From Trichobilharzia regenti (lineage: Eukaryota; Platyhelminthes; Trematoda; Strigeidida; Schistosomatidae), in NCBI GenBank assembly GCA_944472135.2, contig OX235262.1, forward strand, positions 61,724,440 through 61,788,439: DNA of 64,000 nt. The letters run 5' to 3'. The translations under genes and the position numbers were made by a program. This document shows, piece by piece, positions 34,005 through 45,359 of the stretch. How positions within the stretch are numbered: the first letter of the stretch is position 1; every line of letters begins with the position of its first letter. The notes under the pieces are model-generated. The model ran no database searches. It worked only from the letters and a program-made list of their open reading frames with translations, and was not told the DNA's origin.

Positions 34005-34135
34005 ATTTGATTTATTGATTACAGGATTTCATTATGAGCTGAGATTGGTTAGAGAACCATTGGAAAACCTGGGAGTACTGGACAACTGTTTCGTCCTAGT
34101 TTGGGACTCTTCAGCAGTACGCATCCACCGGGTCA
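34005..34135 (-). mobile_element. HHR-repeat family A, left arm, intact hammerhead
   Basis: Truncated reverse copy containing the tail (ggatttcattatgagctg) and a complete hammerhead. It joins the forward full unit at about 34130 just after caccggg. The tRNA-like head is missing from this arm. Confidence 0.8.
34075..34120 (-). ncRNA. Hammerhead ribozyme, family A, intact core
   Basis: Reverse-strand reading: stem I GUACUG/CAGUAC (complements of 34115-34120 and 34075-34080), core CUGAAGA (34108-34114), stem II GUCC/GGAC (34104-34107 and 34093-34096), GAAA (34089-34092), cleavage triplet GUC (34081-34083). Stem III is very short. Position 7 of the core (A) is tolerant in known hammerheads. Confidence 0.75.
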
Positions 34136-34332
34136 GCTCATGATGAAATCCTGTAACCACTCAACCAAATCTCTACAAACCAACACTCAAATATCAATGA
34201 GATCCTCACTGGCGACTGGGTCTATTCAGCTAGGTAGTTATCTGGGGTTCCACTGGGAAGTCGTGACTAGTAGGGTGCAGCAGGTCAAGTGTGAGGACAA
34301 ATACTCGCCGAAGACATTGGCTAGCGGTTGCG

Positions 34333-34528
34333 CTATTTATTTTTTTATTTTTGATTACAGCTTAAATCCACACTTTATTTTCGGTACAAGTATGCCATTT
34401 TCAGCTTGGATATCGGTAGCTCAAATTTTGCAAGCCGATCATTGATATCAGGTGTGCGTCGGCGTGGGCTCAAACTCCGGACCATGTGCATGGTCGGCGA
34501 GGGTCCTAACCACTGTACCACCAACGCT
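34333..34528 (-). mobile_element. SINE B2 nested in family A unit
   Basis: Reverse copy from the T-rich (poly-A complement) end ttatttttttatttttgatt to the head ...gtaccaccaacgc. It splits the gcgctat|atcgtga block of the host repeat; gcgctat on the left and acgctat on the right suggest a short target-site duplication. Confidence 0.85.
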
Positions 34529-34648
34529 ATATCGTGACTTGGCAGAAGTCTGAATTCATTGGCCATTAAGTGAGGTCCCAGGGCTTACCAATCTACGAGC
34601 TCGCCTTGTAACCAGAAGGTCCTGGGGTCGAACACCGTTGGTGCGTGA

Positions 34649-34694
34649 GTACTGCTGAAGAGTCCCAAACTAGGACGAAACAACTGTCCAGTAC
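34649..34694 (+). ncRNA. Hammerhead ribozyme, family A, intact core
   Basis: Stem I GUACUG (34649-34654) with CAGUAC (34689-34694); core CUGAAGA (34655-34661); stem II GUCC (34662-34665) with GGAC (34673-34676); GAAA (34677-34680); cleavage predicted after GUC at 34688. Stem III is minimal (C-G closing an AACU loop). Confidence 0.75.
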
Positions 34695-34765
34695 TCCCAG
34701 TTTTTCCAGTGGTTCTCTAACCAATGTCAGCTCATGATGAAATCCTATAACGAATAATAATAACT

Positions 34766-36377
34766 GTTATGAAAATAAAGCAGATGTGAAGCAACTAGGC
34801 ACTTTTATATTTTATCTAGACATTTCTGATTTACCAGCGATAGACAAGCCACAGTGAACATAGCAGTTAGTGATTTAACACCCAAAGCTATTGAAAACAG
34901 CTCTCGTAGTATCCACCTTTTTGCCTATTTTGTCCATTAGGAAATATACTGCTCAAACTGCATAAATGCAAAATTGACAAAAGAAGGGGAAATTTCAGCA
35001 GATGTTTTCAACAATCATGTACATTTTAATAAATCTTATTTCGCAGTGTAGTTAATGTTATGTGACATATTTATTGTGTTAAGAACACCACCAGGAAAAA
35101 AGGAAGTTTCATTCTCTAACATGTACAAAATACAATTACACCTGCATTGCTGAAAATGCTTCAGAGGAATCATGCATGTGTGTAGTAGAAATTGCCAACT
35201 AGCCTTTCGTCAATTGAAGTGGTATTTAGACCGCGTGATGTTCTAAGTGAACATTTGTCAGTGGATTTAAATAAGGCATTTATATTTAATGATGAAAAAA
35301 TATCATGTTTTTCATCGAAATCTACTAATAAACATCTCATGATCCACCATCAGATTATTTGTAATATGTTCTGCTTTAACAGTTACATTACTAGAAAAAA
35401 CATTTTTTTCTGGTCGTGATCTTGGGATTTTAATGATAGTAATAATAAGATGCATTTCATGCAAATGTTAAGAAACAAAGTCGTTGCACTACCATAGTGT
35501 CATAATGTCTGATAACAAAACGGGTTTTCCAACTAAGCTATAGTTCATCGGTTGGAACTAAAGTCAGTTGATCTCCTGGGACTGTTTATGCATCTTTCGA
35601 ATATGAATTGCATACAGCGCTATGATGCCTGACACTAGACACGTCAGTAACCAAATTATTTACATCTTTATTTACGAGAATGTAAGGAAAACAGAATGGC
35701 AGTAGGTTCATTGTAGTATTCGTTCATATTTTAGTTGTTTCCTTTTGTTTCTTACTGATAACAGCCTTTATGCATTTATCCTGTTACATTTCTTAACAAT
35801 CTATTCAAGATTTAAGTTTTAATATCATAATTCATTTCAAAAGTAATCATACAATTTTATAGTTTTTTTTACTTGTAATTTTACAACCTCTTTGTTTCTT
35901 CGACTACATGCTTAACTTGAAAACAGTTTTTCGGATGATGTCAAATACCTATTGCTAAACACTTATTAGAATTTTTTGTTTTACCTTCTATGGAAACGCC
36001 CCCTAGGCTAGCTAAAACTCACTTTTGTATTGAGTAGGAAGCTTTTTAATTGAGCTATTTTTGCTTATTGTTGGTATCTGCAAGGGTAAAACTAATAAGT
36101 ATCAGGTCAAAACTCTAGAGGCTGCCAATACTCTCCTCTAATGAATGTCAATAAGTAGGAAACTTAGGTCGTGTACATTCCTGTCCATTGAATGCAACCA
36201 CCTAGGTCACGAGCTACTTAGCTTGACAACTATAATACAAACTTAACTGATGCTATTCGGGTTAGCACCAACACTAATAAGAATTAGAAACTTTACACTG
36301 CTTACTTCCTAGAGACTAAATTACTTTGGCAGCTATTTCAAAAAATAATACTTCCAGCAAAATTAAAGAGAGAAACT
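34766..36377. other. Unassigned AT-rich DNA
   Basis: A 75-residue frame (35192-35419) shows no domain. No repeat match. Confidence 0.4.
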
Positions 36378-36562
36378 ATTTTTTTGATTATAGCTTGATT
36401 CCACACCGTACTTTTGTTAGAAGTATGGAATTCTATGCATGGATATCGGTAGCCCAAATTTCTCAGGCCGATCATTGATATCAGATGTGCATCAGCAGGG
36501 TATTGAACCCTGGAACATGTGCATGGTCGGCGAAAGTCCTATCCGCTGTGCCACCGATGCAG
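36378..36562 (-). mobile_element. SINE B2 copy
   Basis: Reverse: ttgattatagcttgattcca, tatcggtagcccaaatttc, B-box complement gtattgaaccctgg, head end gctgtgccaccgatgca. It is in opposite orientation to the B2 at 36958, about 400 bases away. Confidence 0.85.
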
Positions 36563-36957
36563 GTTCTCAGAGGTTACGGCTTTTCTTATGACATGTAGAC
36601 GTGTATATGCTAGTATCTGCTGGTGACAGAAAGTAAGGGCTTTTTAAAGTACAGAAGCTACGCCATGTACTTCATCGTTCTGTACATTTAGTTGCGTAGT
36701 ATGATTACTGTTATCAATTTATCTTGACATGACATATAAATTATCAAATAGTTTTATTCTAAAGCAATGTTATCTAACGTACTTTATCATGGCGTCAGTC
36801 GTTCTCCCTGCCTAAGTTTTTTTTAAAACAAAACCTTAGTGTAATCATTCACTTTATGCTATATTCTATAAATTCTAGAGTGCAGTGTATCCACGTTAAC
36901 CAATCTAATACAAAATCATTCTCTACTACATTTAATAGTAACTTTATTTACATCTAT

Positions 36958-37180
36958 TTGTGCGTCAGCGGCACAGTTGTTAGGACTCTCACCGACCATG
37001 CACATGGTCCGAGGTTCCATCCCCTGCCAACACACACCTGATATCTATGGTCGGCCTGCAAAATTTGGGCTACCGATGCCCATGCTGAAAATTCCATACT
37101 TGTACCAAAAGTACAGTGTGGAATCAAGCTGAAATCAAAAATTTAAAAAAAATTAAAGAAATTAAATTTAAAAAATTAAA
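36958..37180 (+). mobile_element. SINE B2 copy
   Basis: gtgcgtcagcggcacagttg, ccgaggttccatcccctgcc, gatatctatggtcggcctgc, gtggaatcaagctgaaatca. Long A-rich end 37135-37180. Confidence 0.88.
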
Positions 37181-37224
37181 TCACTGAGACTGATTAGCGT
37201 TGATATTCTCAGGCAATTTGATAA

Positions 37225-37350
37225 TTCAAGTCATTTGGTTGATAGTGACTAGCAGTGGAATCCGAGATGCTCGTTTCATCTTAACTTAGGCTCGTCATCT
37301 GCACGTACCTGCTTCAAGTTACATGATCAGTCATCGTCGAAGCATCTACA
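37225..37350 (-). repeat. Sm-alpha-type hammerhead repeat relic (family D)
   Basis: Reverse strand at 37258-37305: gatgacgagcctaagttaag, atgaaacgagcatctcgg, attccactgctagtcactat. Core C is replaced by A and stem II is degenerate. The downstream ATAGTGACTAGCAGTGG block is shared with 23.2 kb. Confidence 0.6.
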
Positions 37351-37999
37351 CAAGGAGCCAACATGTCAACCTGAGACCAAGTGCTCCGGTCCAATCAATA
37401 GACGGGGAAATCGAAACTGAAATGAAGTATAATACATCTTTGTATGCCTTTCTCACAGATTATTATCGTTTAGTCAGTCATGTACAGATAATCTCTTTTT
37501 GTAAATCGAAGATGAATAGACTATTTCAGAGATTTCATAGATTTCGTTAGTCTGGAAGTCACCTTATGCTGTTTATAAACTAATATTCCACTTATCAGAG
37601 GAATAGAAGTAGAAAAAAGCTAAATGAAAATTTTTGCAAAATAATAACATTGATAAGTAATTTCAATCATATTTGTGAAGCATTTATTTCTTTCTAAAAT
37701 GATTGGTGTTAAGTAAACAATGCCGTCTTATCTTTAACTTTTAATGTTCTATTACCTTAGACTTTAGATAACCTTCATATACAATTTGTTCGTGTCACCA
37801 GTACGTTTTAACAGTTTATTTATTGGCGTATCTCTTTTTTATTCCTTCAAGTGAGGTTTCTATTCTCACCTTAAACTTCTGTCTTTTTCAAGGTGATTAC
37901 CTGTTTCACGAGGTTTTGGAGTGCGTTAGTTCAGAATAGAACACGTGCGTTTTATCGATGATTCTGAAACTGAACCATCGATGTGTATTTGGTTTTGCT
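37351..37999. other. Unassigned DNA
   Basis: No gene or repeat match. Confidence 0.4.
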
Positions 38000-38520
38000 A
38001 TTAAGGGGCTCCAAGTGGAACATAGGGCTTCAACGTCCTATCTCCCTTTCTCGTTGTTCTTTGCAGTCTTTTTTAACTGACTCTATGACTGACCACAAAT
38101 TCTTATCATCTCCTCACACGATCTCTCCCATGACATTCTTGAACTAACGCCCAACTCGTTATTTTCCATTTGGAGTCTACTTAAGGGTTTGATGCGCACC
38201 GTCACTCAGAGGCCTTTTCAGGCTATGTCTAACCTATCTATATTTTCCTTGGTGTATTTTTAATGCGAAAGGCTCTTGGTCAATTTGTTGCTCGATTTTC
38301 CCGATATATCTTCTTTCTGACCGTCTGGTGTGCTGTATGAAAGAATGCACCATTTGATAAAAGCATGAAGCCTATTGGAAATGCTTTTGATCACGCGTGA
38401 AGTTTCTCAGCCGTATGTAAGGACTGATTTGACATTAATGTTGTAATCACGAATCGTTTTCTTAATGCCGAGTGGAGCGAATTTCCAAAATGATTTCAGA
38501 GTGATGATACGCAAGTATAT
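38000..38520 (-). mobile_element. RTE-like retrotransposon 3' fragment (R5)
   Basis: Starts ctccaagtggaacatagggc, then the reverse of the C-terminal coding end (acacgatctctcccatgaca, gccttttcaggctatgtcta) and reaches ttgtaatcacgaatcgtttt. Decayed copy without an open frame. Confidence 0.65.
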
Positions 38521-39272
38521 GGATGTCATTTAAAAAAAATTAAAAAACAATCATTGAAGTTCTCTTCCTGATTTAATGATAGTGAAGTCAAGAACTACTA
38601 TTTTCTAAATAACTCTAAGTACATACTCAGACAGAAAAAGTCTTTGCTGGCAATGAGTTATTAATCATTACTCTTGGTAAGAGTTCAGTTACAGTTGTCC
38701 ACTTAATACATTTATAAAACAAACTGCACAACTTTAGGCCGTGTGGTTCTGTAGTTAATATCCCAGATTGTTAAAAATTTCTTTTTTTCTGCAAGTCACT
38801 ATTTTGCATTGTTAGAAGTGATCACAGGCATAGAAAATTCAAAGCATAAAAATGTCTTTTACATCGGAATTGTATGCTCACCTCATGTACTCATCGTGAA
38901 TAAAGCTGATTACCACTAATTCAGCGGTCTCAGAAACACTAACTCAAATGGAAATATGCATTCCAATGAACGCTTTCATTACATTTCTGTCTAGGATTTT
39001 ACTTGGGTAATTTGTTTTCTAAAATTAAATAGGGATTATAAGAAATTTAGTAATGTATTTTATCTCAGGAATTCCCAAGAACGTCGTGCTATGCCTGACT
39101 ACTGTTTGAAACATCTTGTCAGAACAAAAACTTAGAAGTGTGTGTACACGACGATGCAATGATGGAAATCTTTAAACAGTCTTCTGAAAGTTACTGAATC
39201 GTTTTTGTCTTCATTATAATACAGGATGGAAGGAAAGTCCCAATCTAAATGAAAACACTTACCAACTTTTGT
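38521..39272. other. Unassigned DNA
   Basis: Nothing supportable. Confidence 0.4.
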
Positions 39273-39512
39273 GTGCGTCATTGGTCTAGCGGTAGAGCGC
39301 TCGCCAACAACGCACATGGCCCGGGTTCAGTCCTTGGCCGACAAACTGTTTAACCTTACTAAGCCGGTAATAAATCCGGTGAAAAGGGGAGGTTGGGCGT
39401 AACGCTAGCAACCACACTCCGTAAAAATAGAACCACTGGTAACGAAAATTCAAAAGCTCTAGCTTGAAGCCATATGTTCCACTGAAAGCATAAAGGAATA
39501 AAATTATAATAA
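39273..39512 (+). mobile_element. SINE B1 copy
   Basis: gtgcgtcattggtctagcgg, B-box-like gcccgggttcagtcc, B1 tail with ctaagccggtaataaatccg, gggaggttgggcgtaacgct, gccatatgttccactgaaag. Ends in AATAATAA. Confidence 0.82.
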
Positions 39513-39909
39513 TAAATAAATAATACTCTGAGTGACTATAGAAAGATGATTGAACTGACAATCGACGCTAATACAAGCCCCATGTGTATACTCTTCCATT
39601 TATTTTTTAAAACCTTCCTGGCGTTGTAATAAAATTTTTAAAAAATATCGCTATAGTGATGAAACTTTGAAGTTCAACTAAATATATTTTACGTGGTGCC
39701 CAATTCTCTGAAATAAGGAATACATATGTAAGATGCTTGTATTACTGCAGGTGACGAAAACAATACCTAGCCAACTGTAAATTACAATTGACGTTGATAT
39801 AATTTCAATACTTAGATTCTCAACGTTTACAAATTTTGCTGACATATTTTCTAAAAAAAGGGATATAAGTTTTATTTTGAATGAGCCAGTTCATTTTTGT
39901 CAAACTTCC

Positions 39910-40100
39910 TTAATTGCATAAAGGATTCCATCATGAGCTGACATCTGTTAGAGAACCATTGGAAACCTGCAGGGAGTACTGGACAGCTGTTTCGTCCTAG
40001 TTTGAGACTCTTTCATCAATAAGCACCCACCGGGGTTCGACCCCAGGACCTTCTGGTTACAAGGTGAGCTCGTAGACCATTGAGCCACTGGGACCATTTC
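39910..40100 (-). mobile_element. HHR-repeat family A, left arm of long inverted pair
   Basis: Reverse: ggattccatcatgagctgac, ggagtactggacagctgttt, cgtcctagtttgagactctt, ggggttcgaccccaggacc, gagctcgtagaccattgagc. The core around ttcatcaataagc has changed, but stem II and GAAAC are present. Confidence 0.82.
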
Positions 40101-40139
40101 TCAATGTCTTCTTCGATGAGTTTTCAAGGATAATTTGAT

Positions 40140-40330
40140 CGGATCGCAGTGGCTCAATGGTCTACGAGCTCGCCTTGTAACCAGAAGGTCCTGGGGTCGA
40201 GGCCTAGTGGGTGAGTACGGTGGAGATTCCCAAACTAGGACGAAACATCTATCCAGTACTCACAGGTTTTCCAGTGGTTCTCTAACAGATATCAGCTCAT
40301 GATGAAATCCTCCAATCAATCAAACACAAA
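40140..40330 (+). mobile_element. HHR-repeat family A, right arm of long inverted pair
   Basis: Forward: tggctcaatggtctacgagc, ccttgtaaccagaaggtcct, gagtacggtggagattccca, actaggacgaaacatctatc, cagtactcacaggttttcca. Core degenerate (GGUGGAGA). With 39910-40100 it makes a nearly 400-base palindrome with a centre of about 45 bases. Confidence 0.82.
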
Positions 40331-40886
40331 ATCCCTAGAAAACCAATACCTGAAAGCTTCCTTAAAACACAATTTCATGCAAATCACCATAACTTATAGG
40401 TAGTGTGCAATCACTTGAAAGATGGCAATATTCTTCAATGTGTTGAATATTGATTTCCCTGTGAATTTTTAATGTCTGATTGAATACAAAAGTTGTAGAT
40501 CTCGCGTGAAATAAACATTCATGAAAAGTGTTACTTATTTCTTTCTTTTCACACTCACTTTATTCTTCATTGCGTAAGGTAGAATGATGAGTGATTATCA
40601 AAAAAACTATGCCTTTACAATCAGCAAATCGTTCTTTGATAAAATTCTTCTTGTAGTTTAGGAATTAGCATGCCGCCCATTGTCGTAAACTATTTAAATT
40701 AGCATAGGGATATATTTCTTCATCAAATGACCAAGGTGAATATGAAATCATATCGCCGAGTTCTTTTTACAAATACTGATTAACAACGGCAACAACGGGT
40801 AGTCTTCCTACTCCGGATATCTCACTAGGGGGTATAGTCAAAAATTAACAAGCACTGCTCGTATGGTTTCTCTAACTGTCTTTATC
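40331..40886. other. Unassigned DNA
   Basis: The first ~40 bases continue the family A tail (caaacacaaaatccctagaa). The rest is unmatched. Confidence 0.4.
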
Positions 40887-41112
40887 GGCGTCTGTAGCAT
40901 AGCGGTTAAGACACTCGCCGACCATGCACATGGTCCGAGTTTCGACCCCCGGCCGACTCACTCCCAAACCTCGCTAGGCCAGAAATAAAGCTGGTAAAGA
41001 AGGAAGGTTGGACATGAGGCTAGGAACCCAATACTGTAAAATTAAACACTGCTACGGAAACTTCAAGCCTCTAGCTTGAGGTACTATGTTCCACTGGGAA
41101 CGTGAAAATAAA
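40887..41112 (+). mobile_element. SINE B1 copy
   Basis: gcgtctgtagcatagcggtt, gtccgagtttcgacccccgg, gctggtaaagaaggaaggtt, aaacactgctacggaaactt, tactatgttccactgggaac, A-rich end. Confidence 0.88.
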
Positions 41113-42754
41113 CAAAAAAAACTGTGTATGTCAATTCAAATCTGACCACGATAGCGATCACTTTGAAAGAACACAAAGGAGGGCCTCTGCAGAACTCTTT
41201 CAAAATGTACCAAAGAGCCTTTATTAAAAGAGACTGAGTAGTTTGGAATTGTCAATTACCAGAATTTAAGATAGATAACTGAGAAAACATTTTATGCCTT
41301 CTTCGACTGAAACCTAACCAGTGTTTTCGAAGGAATCCGCCTTTAAACTTAAGTTATCTTAGTAACTCCATACCGTATTACTCATTATCTTTTGACTTCA
41401 TCATTTAGTTCAGCTCCCGACCCGTCATTTTTCGCTTGACTCCCATAATATACTTAATTTGTGATCCTTTGAATTTTACTCAAAGTATTACACGATCATC
41501 TCTCCATTCCATGTTGTACACACCAATTTTTTGATATGTTTTAAAATCTCTTCAGTTCTATTACCGCATTTCATTATCTCTGATTATGCAATATTACTGA
41601 CTTATCACCACCTTAATTTTTAAGACAAATGTTGCTCTTATAATATGCACACATAAATACTAATAACTTTATATAAGTTTATCATATTTGCGTTTTGTCA
41701 GATTATGACTTGTTTACAAATTCTTTACTCGAGGGTTAATGTTAAAACTCTATTGAAACTACATATTTTCAGAGAATGTTTATACAGCTACTATTAATCT
41801 CTCGTCCTGTGAAGACCTTAACAAGTGACTAAAACACCGCCACTTCTAATATGTTTTTGACTGTAAGATTTCATTTGATATCAACCCTTTATTTATCTTC
41901 ATAAATTAAGGTTAGATTTCTATCGTTGTTGTAACATATAATACCATATAAGTTTATCTAGTGGTGATATTCTAAGTATAACTAAATGATGTTTTGAACA
42001 CAATTTTTTTGCATATAATAATATGAACATATTCACAAAACTTGATAACATGCCACATTTGACTTTACTTCCTCAAGTTTTTATCGCTATCTTTGAAATA
42101 CCAGGAAAAGGTATTCTATCATGGCGAATGCATGTTTTCGGTTTAGGTTCATTGAATTAAGATTCCGTGACTAATATCGGTGCCTACCTAATAACACTGG
42201 TTTTGGTATTTTAACCTAAACTCATCCTATGTGGTGTAACTGAATCCAAGTGCAGCGAAGGAAGTGATCAAGCTTTTTCTGGTTTATTTAGCTAAATGTT
42301 TCTAACGATCTAATTGGCTCGGACCTGATGTGTAAACTGATCTCACAGCCATTACATGATGTTTCGTAAATAGTTATTTTTCTGATTGGGTTTTCTTGAT
42401 ACTACAGATGAACAATTTCAGCTCTGAATGAATTTAATATAAAACCTACCTCAGTTTTCGCCTAATTAAGTAGCATGCGTGTAGCTTCTGATTTTACTTT
42501 TACTTAACATGTTTTTCCGTTTCCAATTTATTCCGTTTAACTTCCAAATTTCTTATCTTACCATGTTTAAATAAACTTCATACACTTATTCCCCTTTATG
42601 AATTTGAACAAAGCGAAAACAACGGTTTCTGCAGTTGAAGATGCTACCATTGACTTCTCGTCAGTTGAGCTAAACCTGGAGAAAAATCATTAAGTTTATA
42701 TACATGGAAATTCATAATTAAAGTGAAGTGCAAAGTTAATCAATATATAACCCA
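41113..42754. other. Unassigned AT-rich DNA
   Basis: 1.6 kb without a matched repeat or credible frame; one of the cleaner unique stretches. Confidence 0.45.
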
Positions 42755-43180
42755 TTTCAATTCATGATGAAATCCTGAAAACATTCAAATCCCCGCAAAC
42801 AAACACCTGAATATCAATCTGCTCCTCACTATTGACTGGCTCTATTCAGGTAGGTAGTTACCTGGGTTCTAGTGGGAACTCGTGACCAGTAGAGTACAGT
42901 AGGTTGAGTGTGAGGATAAATACTCGCCACCGATGACCTTGCTCAGTGCCGATCGCGCTTTATCGTCAACTGGCAGAAGTCAGAATTCATGAGGCTGGCC
43001 GCTGAGTCAGCTTTCAGTGGTTTAACGGTCTACGAGCTCGCCTTGTAACCAGAAGGTGCTGGGTTCGAACCTTAGTGAGTGCTCATTATTGAGTCCCGGA
43101 CCAGGATAAACATCAGTCCACTACTCCCTGTAGGTTTTCCAATGATGCTCTAGCCGGTTTTACTTCATGATGGAATCGTA
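42755..43180 (+). mobile_element. HHR-repeat family A, complete unit
   Basis: Begins ttcatgatgaaatcctgaaa (42761) and ends ttcatgatggaatcg (about 43164), a period of about 403 bases. All blocks are in order: gactggctctattcaggtag, actcgtgaccagtagagtac, gtgtgaggataaatactcgc, ggcagaagtcagaattcatg, ctacgagctcgccttgtaac, gggttcgaaccttagtgagt, decayed hammerhead (attgagtcccggaccaggat, aaacatcagtccactactcc). Confidence 0.85.
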
Positions 43181-43959
43181 AAAAATAAACGCTTTGATGT
43201 AGTGACAAATGAGGTACATAATAAAGTTGACGGCTGGAAAATATGATCAATAACCAGTATGTGGAATAACAATATAGTGGATCTGTCACAAATCACAGAA
43301 ACAAAACAAAATCGAAACCACGTTTTGGTGAAGGAAAAAAATAGGTAGACATCAAAGACGTCGAAAGGAGAAGGAGCAAAGACATCCAGTTACCAGGGCA
43401 AGGGAAGACTGAAAACTGGTTTTTTCTGAACACATAAATGTGATTTCAGACGTTTGACAGCTGTTGATTTGACAAATATGAGGAGAACTGAACTATTTCA
43501 TCTCTTGGTAATTTTACTACACAACGCCTTTGCCGTTGTACCCAAGTATTTTTATTTTTTGTCTAAACGCAAACCTTTTGTGTACAAGGCATGTAAGCGT
43601 AAGATATGAGTACTTTTCATTTACAGTAATTTATGTGATGTTTTAGAAAGTCTTCAGCAGCAAAAGATAGGCTATGAAGTTAAATAATCTATTTTCATCC
43701 AACAAATAATAGAGTAATTAATGCCTAGTGAAATCTAAATCAAGGATAAAACATAGTATTAAAGAGTGTTTGAAATTTTGTACCAACCAAGTATTTGTAA
43801 GCCACTGCTAATTTTTGCAAAACTTTAAAATACTGCCTTTATTTGCAGCGCCAAGATGTTTGTATTCGCCTCTTCTTGTATAAAAGCTGAACCCTGTTGA
43901 CTGTTATTTGTTATAACTTATCAATGAAACTAGTGTCTCTCAGGATCATTCAAAACCTA
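43181..43959. other. Unassigned DNA
   Basis: Nothing supportable. Confidence 0.4.
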
Positions 43960-44105
43960 TACCATCGGGTCCCAGGGTCCTGGGTTCGAATCCCGGTGGG
44001 TGCGTACTGCTTAGAGTCCCAAACTAGGACGAAACAACTGTCCAGTACTCTCAGGTTTTCCAATGGTTCTCTAACTAATGTCAGCTCATGATGAAATCCT
44101 GTATT
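43960..44105 (+). mobile_element. HHR-repeat family A, young truncated copy
   Basis: Begins within the tRNA-like region (ggtcctgggttcgaatcccg) and ends at catgatgaaatcctgtatt. Little diverged from the 50.1-kb copy. Confidence 0.85.
44004..44048 (+). ncRNA. Hammerhead, family A, core deletion
   Basis: Stem I GUACUG (44004-44009) with CAGUAC (44043-44048), stem II GUCC/GGAC, GAAA and GUC all intact. The core reads CUUAGA, one base short of CUGAAGA and with the invariant G lost, so it should be inactive. Confidence 0.7.
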
Positions 44106-44799
44106 AAAGGTGTTTTCAGTTTATTAGGAAACTAGAAGTCGAAGTAGGATTTTCCTTTATAATAAATTTTCTATATTTCACTTAACTACAATGAGAAATT
44201 CTGATTATAGAACCCTAAATTTACATCTTTATGAATACGCTGTTACTTGCATAAAGTGGAGAGTTGTTCTATGCGTATTCAGTGTAAGCGAAATCTATGA
44301 ACTTTCCTACGCAATAAATTGAAGCTAAATAGTGTAGCATGAAAGCAAGTGAGAGAAACAAATGCTATTTTGGTTTTTCAACAAACTAAGTTTCATCATG
44401 AAATGACATCTAAGACAGGTTTGAAAAGTATTAGGAATCTTAAGAATTTATTTTACTGTATGATGCTTTCATGCTTTTTATATTCTACGTCAGTTTATTC
44501 TCCCAATATGTTGTCTAGTGCTAATAGCATATTAAAAATGCGTAATTTATCATTTTAACACATCTTTGTTTGGTTAAATGTGTTAAAGTGCGTTTTCAGC
44601 TGCTTAATGTATGCATAAGATAACACTGTCATTATCCTTGATAAAGTTGGCTATTCAGTGTCTGTTGATTAGCAGATAATTACTGTTATTTATTGCTTTC
44701 TATCAGTCAGGCTTGCAGTGTGAATACCAAGCTAAATAGCTAGTCACTGGTAAATACTTTCAGCGGTTACTTGATATTTAGACTCAGTTAAAAGAAAAC
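44106..44799. other. Unassigned DNA
   Basis: A 69-residue frame at 44349-44558 has no support as a gene. Confidence 0.4.
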
Positions 44800-44965
44800 C
44801 ATGGTCCTGGGTTTCGTGTTTATGTTTAGTCGTTAGTATGATGCGTGTTCATTATGGAAGGAACTGAGTTACACTTACAGATTCGAACTAGTAATTGTAG
44901 ACACACCCCTTGTTGGCAAGTGCCAACAGGCACATAACTTAGATCGAAGGCCTAATGAGATTTGG
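44800..44965 (+). mobile_element. Family C repeat, third copy
   Basis: A gattcgaactagtaattgta segment takes the place of the B-box region. Then comes stem II GUGCC (44920-44924) with GGCAC (44929-44933), and gatcgaaggcc, which keeps the cleavage triplet and the stem I 3' strand. The core is UUGGCAA. Confidence 0.5.
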
Positions 44966-45359
44966 CTCAAACTACCAAGTGCAAATACTGAATTTCATCG
45001 ACGTGTCACTGTTATCAAAATGGCAAGATAGCACCTCATTAAATCGGTGTAGATGGCCCTCTGAAACCTTATACGGTGCATTTCTTGTATTCAGTACTTT
45101 CCCTTAAAATGTTATATGGATTACGTCGAAATGAAACTAAATCAAACTATCTGATAAAAATCAAATAAGAAATTTAGATCACTTGAAGCGTGAAGTTGCG
45201 CTTAGGAGTCAGGGAATAAAATGTTTTACAAGAAGCACACATAGCATGAATTTACGACGATATTCTTTTTATATCCAATAGGTTATCCACTGAACTTATG
45301 AGAAGATAGCTCACTTTGATCAAATGTTTTTGATTATGACTACTGAAAGGATTGATTGG
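44966..45359. other. Unassigned DNA
   Basis: Nothing supportable. Confidence 0.4.

Larger units (their letters stand above)
34136..34765 (+). mobile_element. HHR-repeat family A, complete unit with nested SINE
   Basis: From catgatgaaatcc (34139) to the next catgatgaaatcc (34733). Subtracting the SINE B2 at about 34333-34528 leaves a unit of about 400 bases. Order: tail, ggcgactgggtctattcagc spacer, tagtagggtgcagcaggtc, actcgccgaagacattgg, ctatatcgtgac, tRNA-like head with acgagctcgccttgtaac, hammerhead, tail. Confidence 0.85.
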
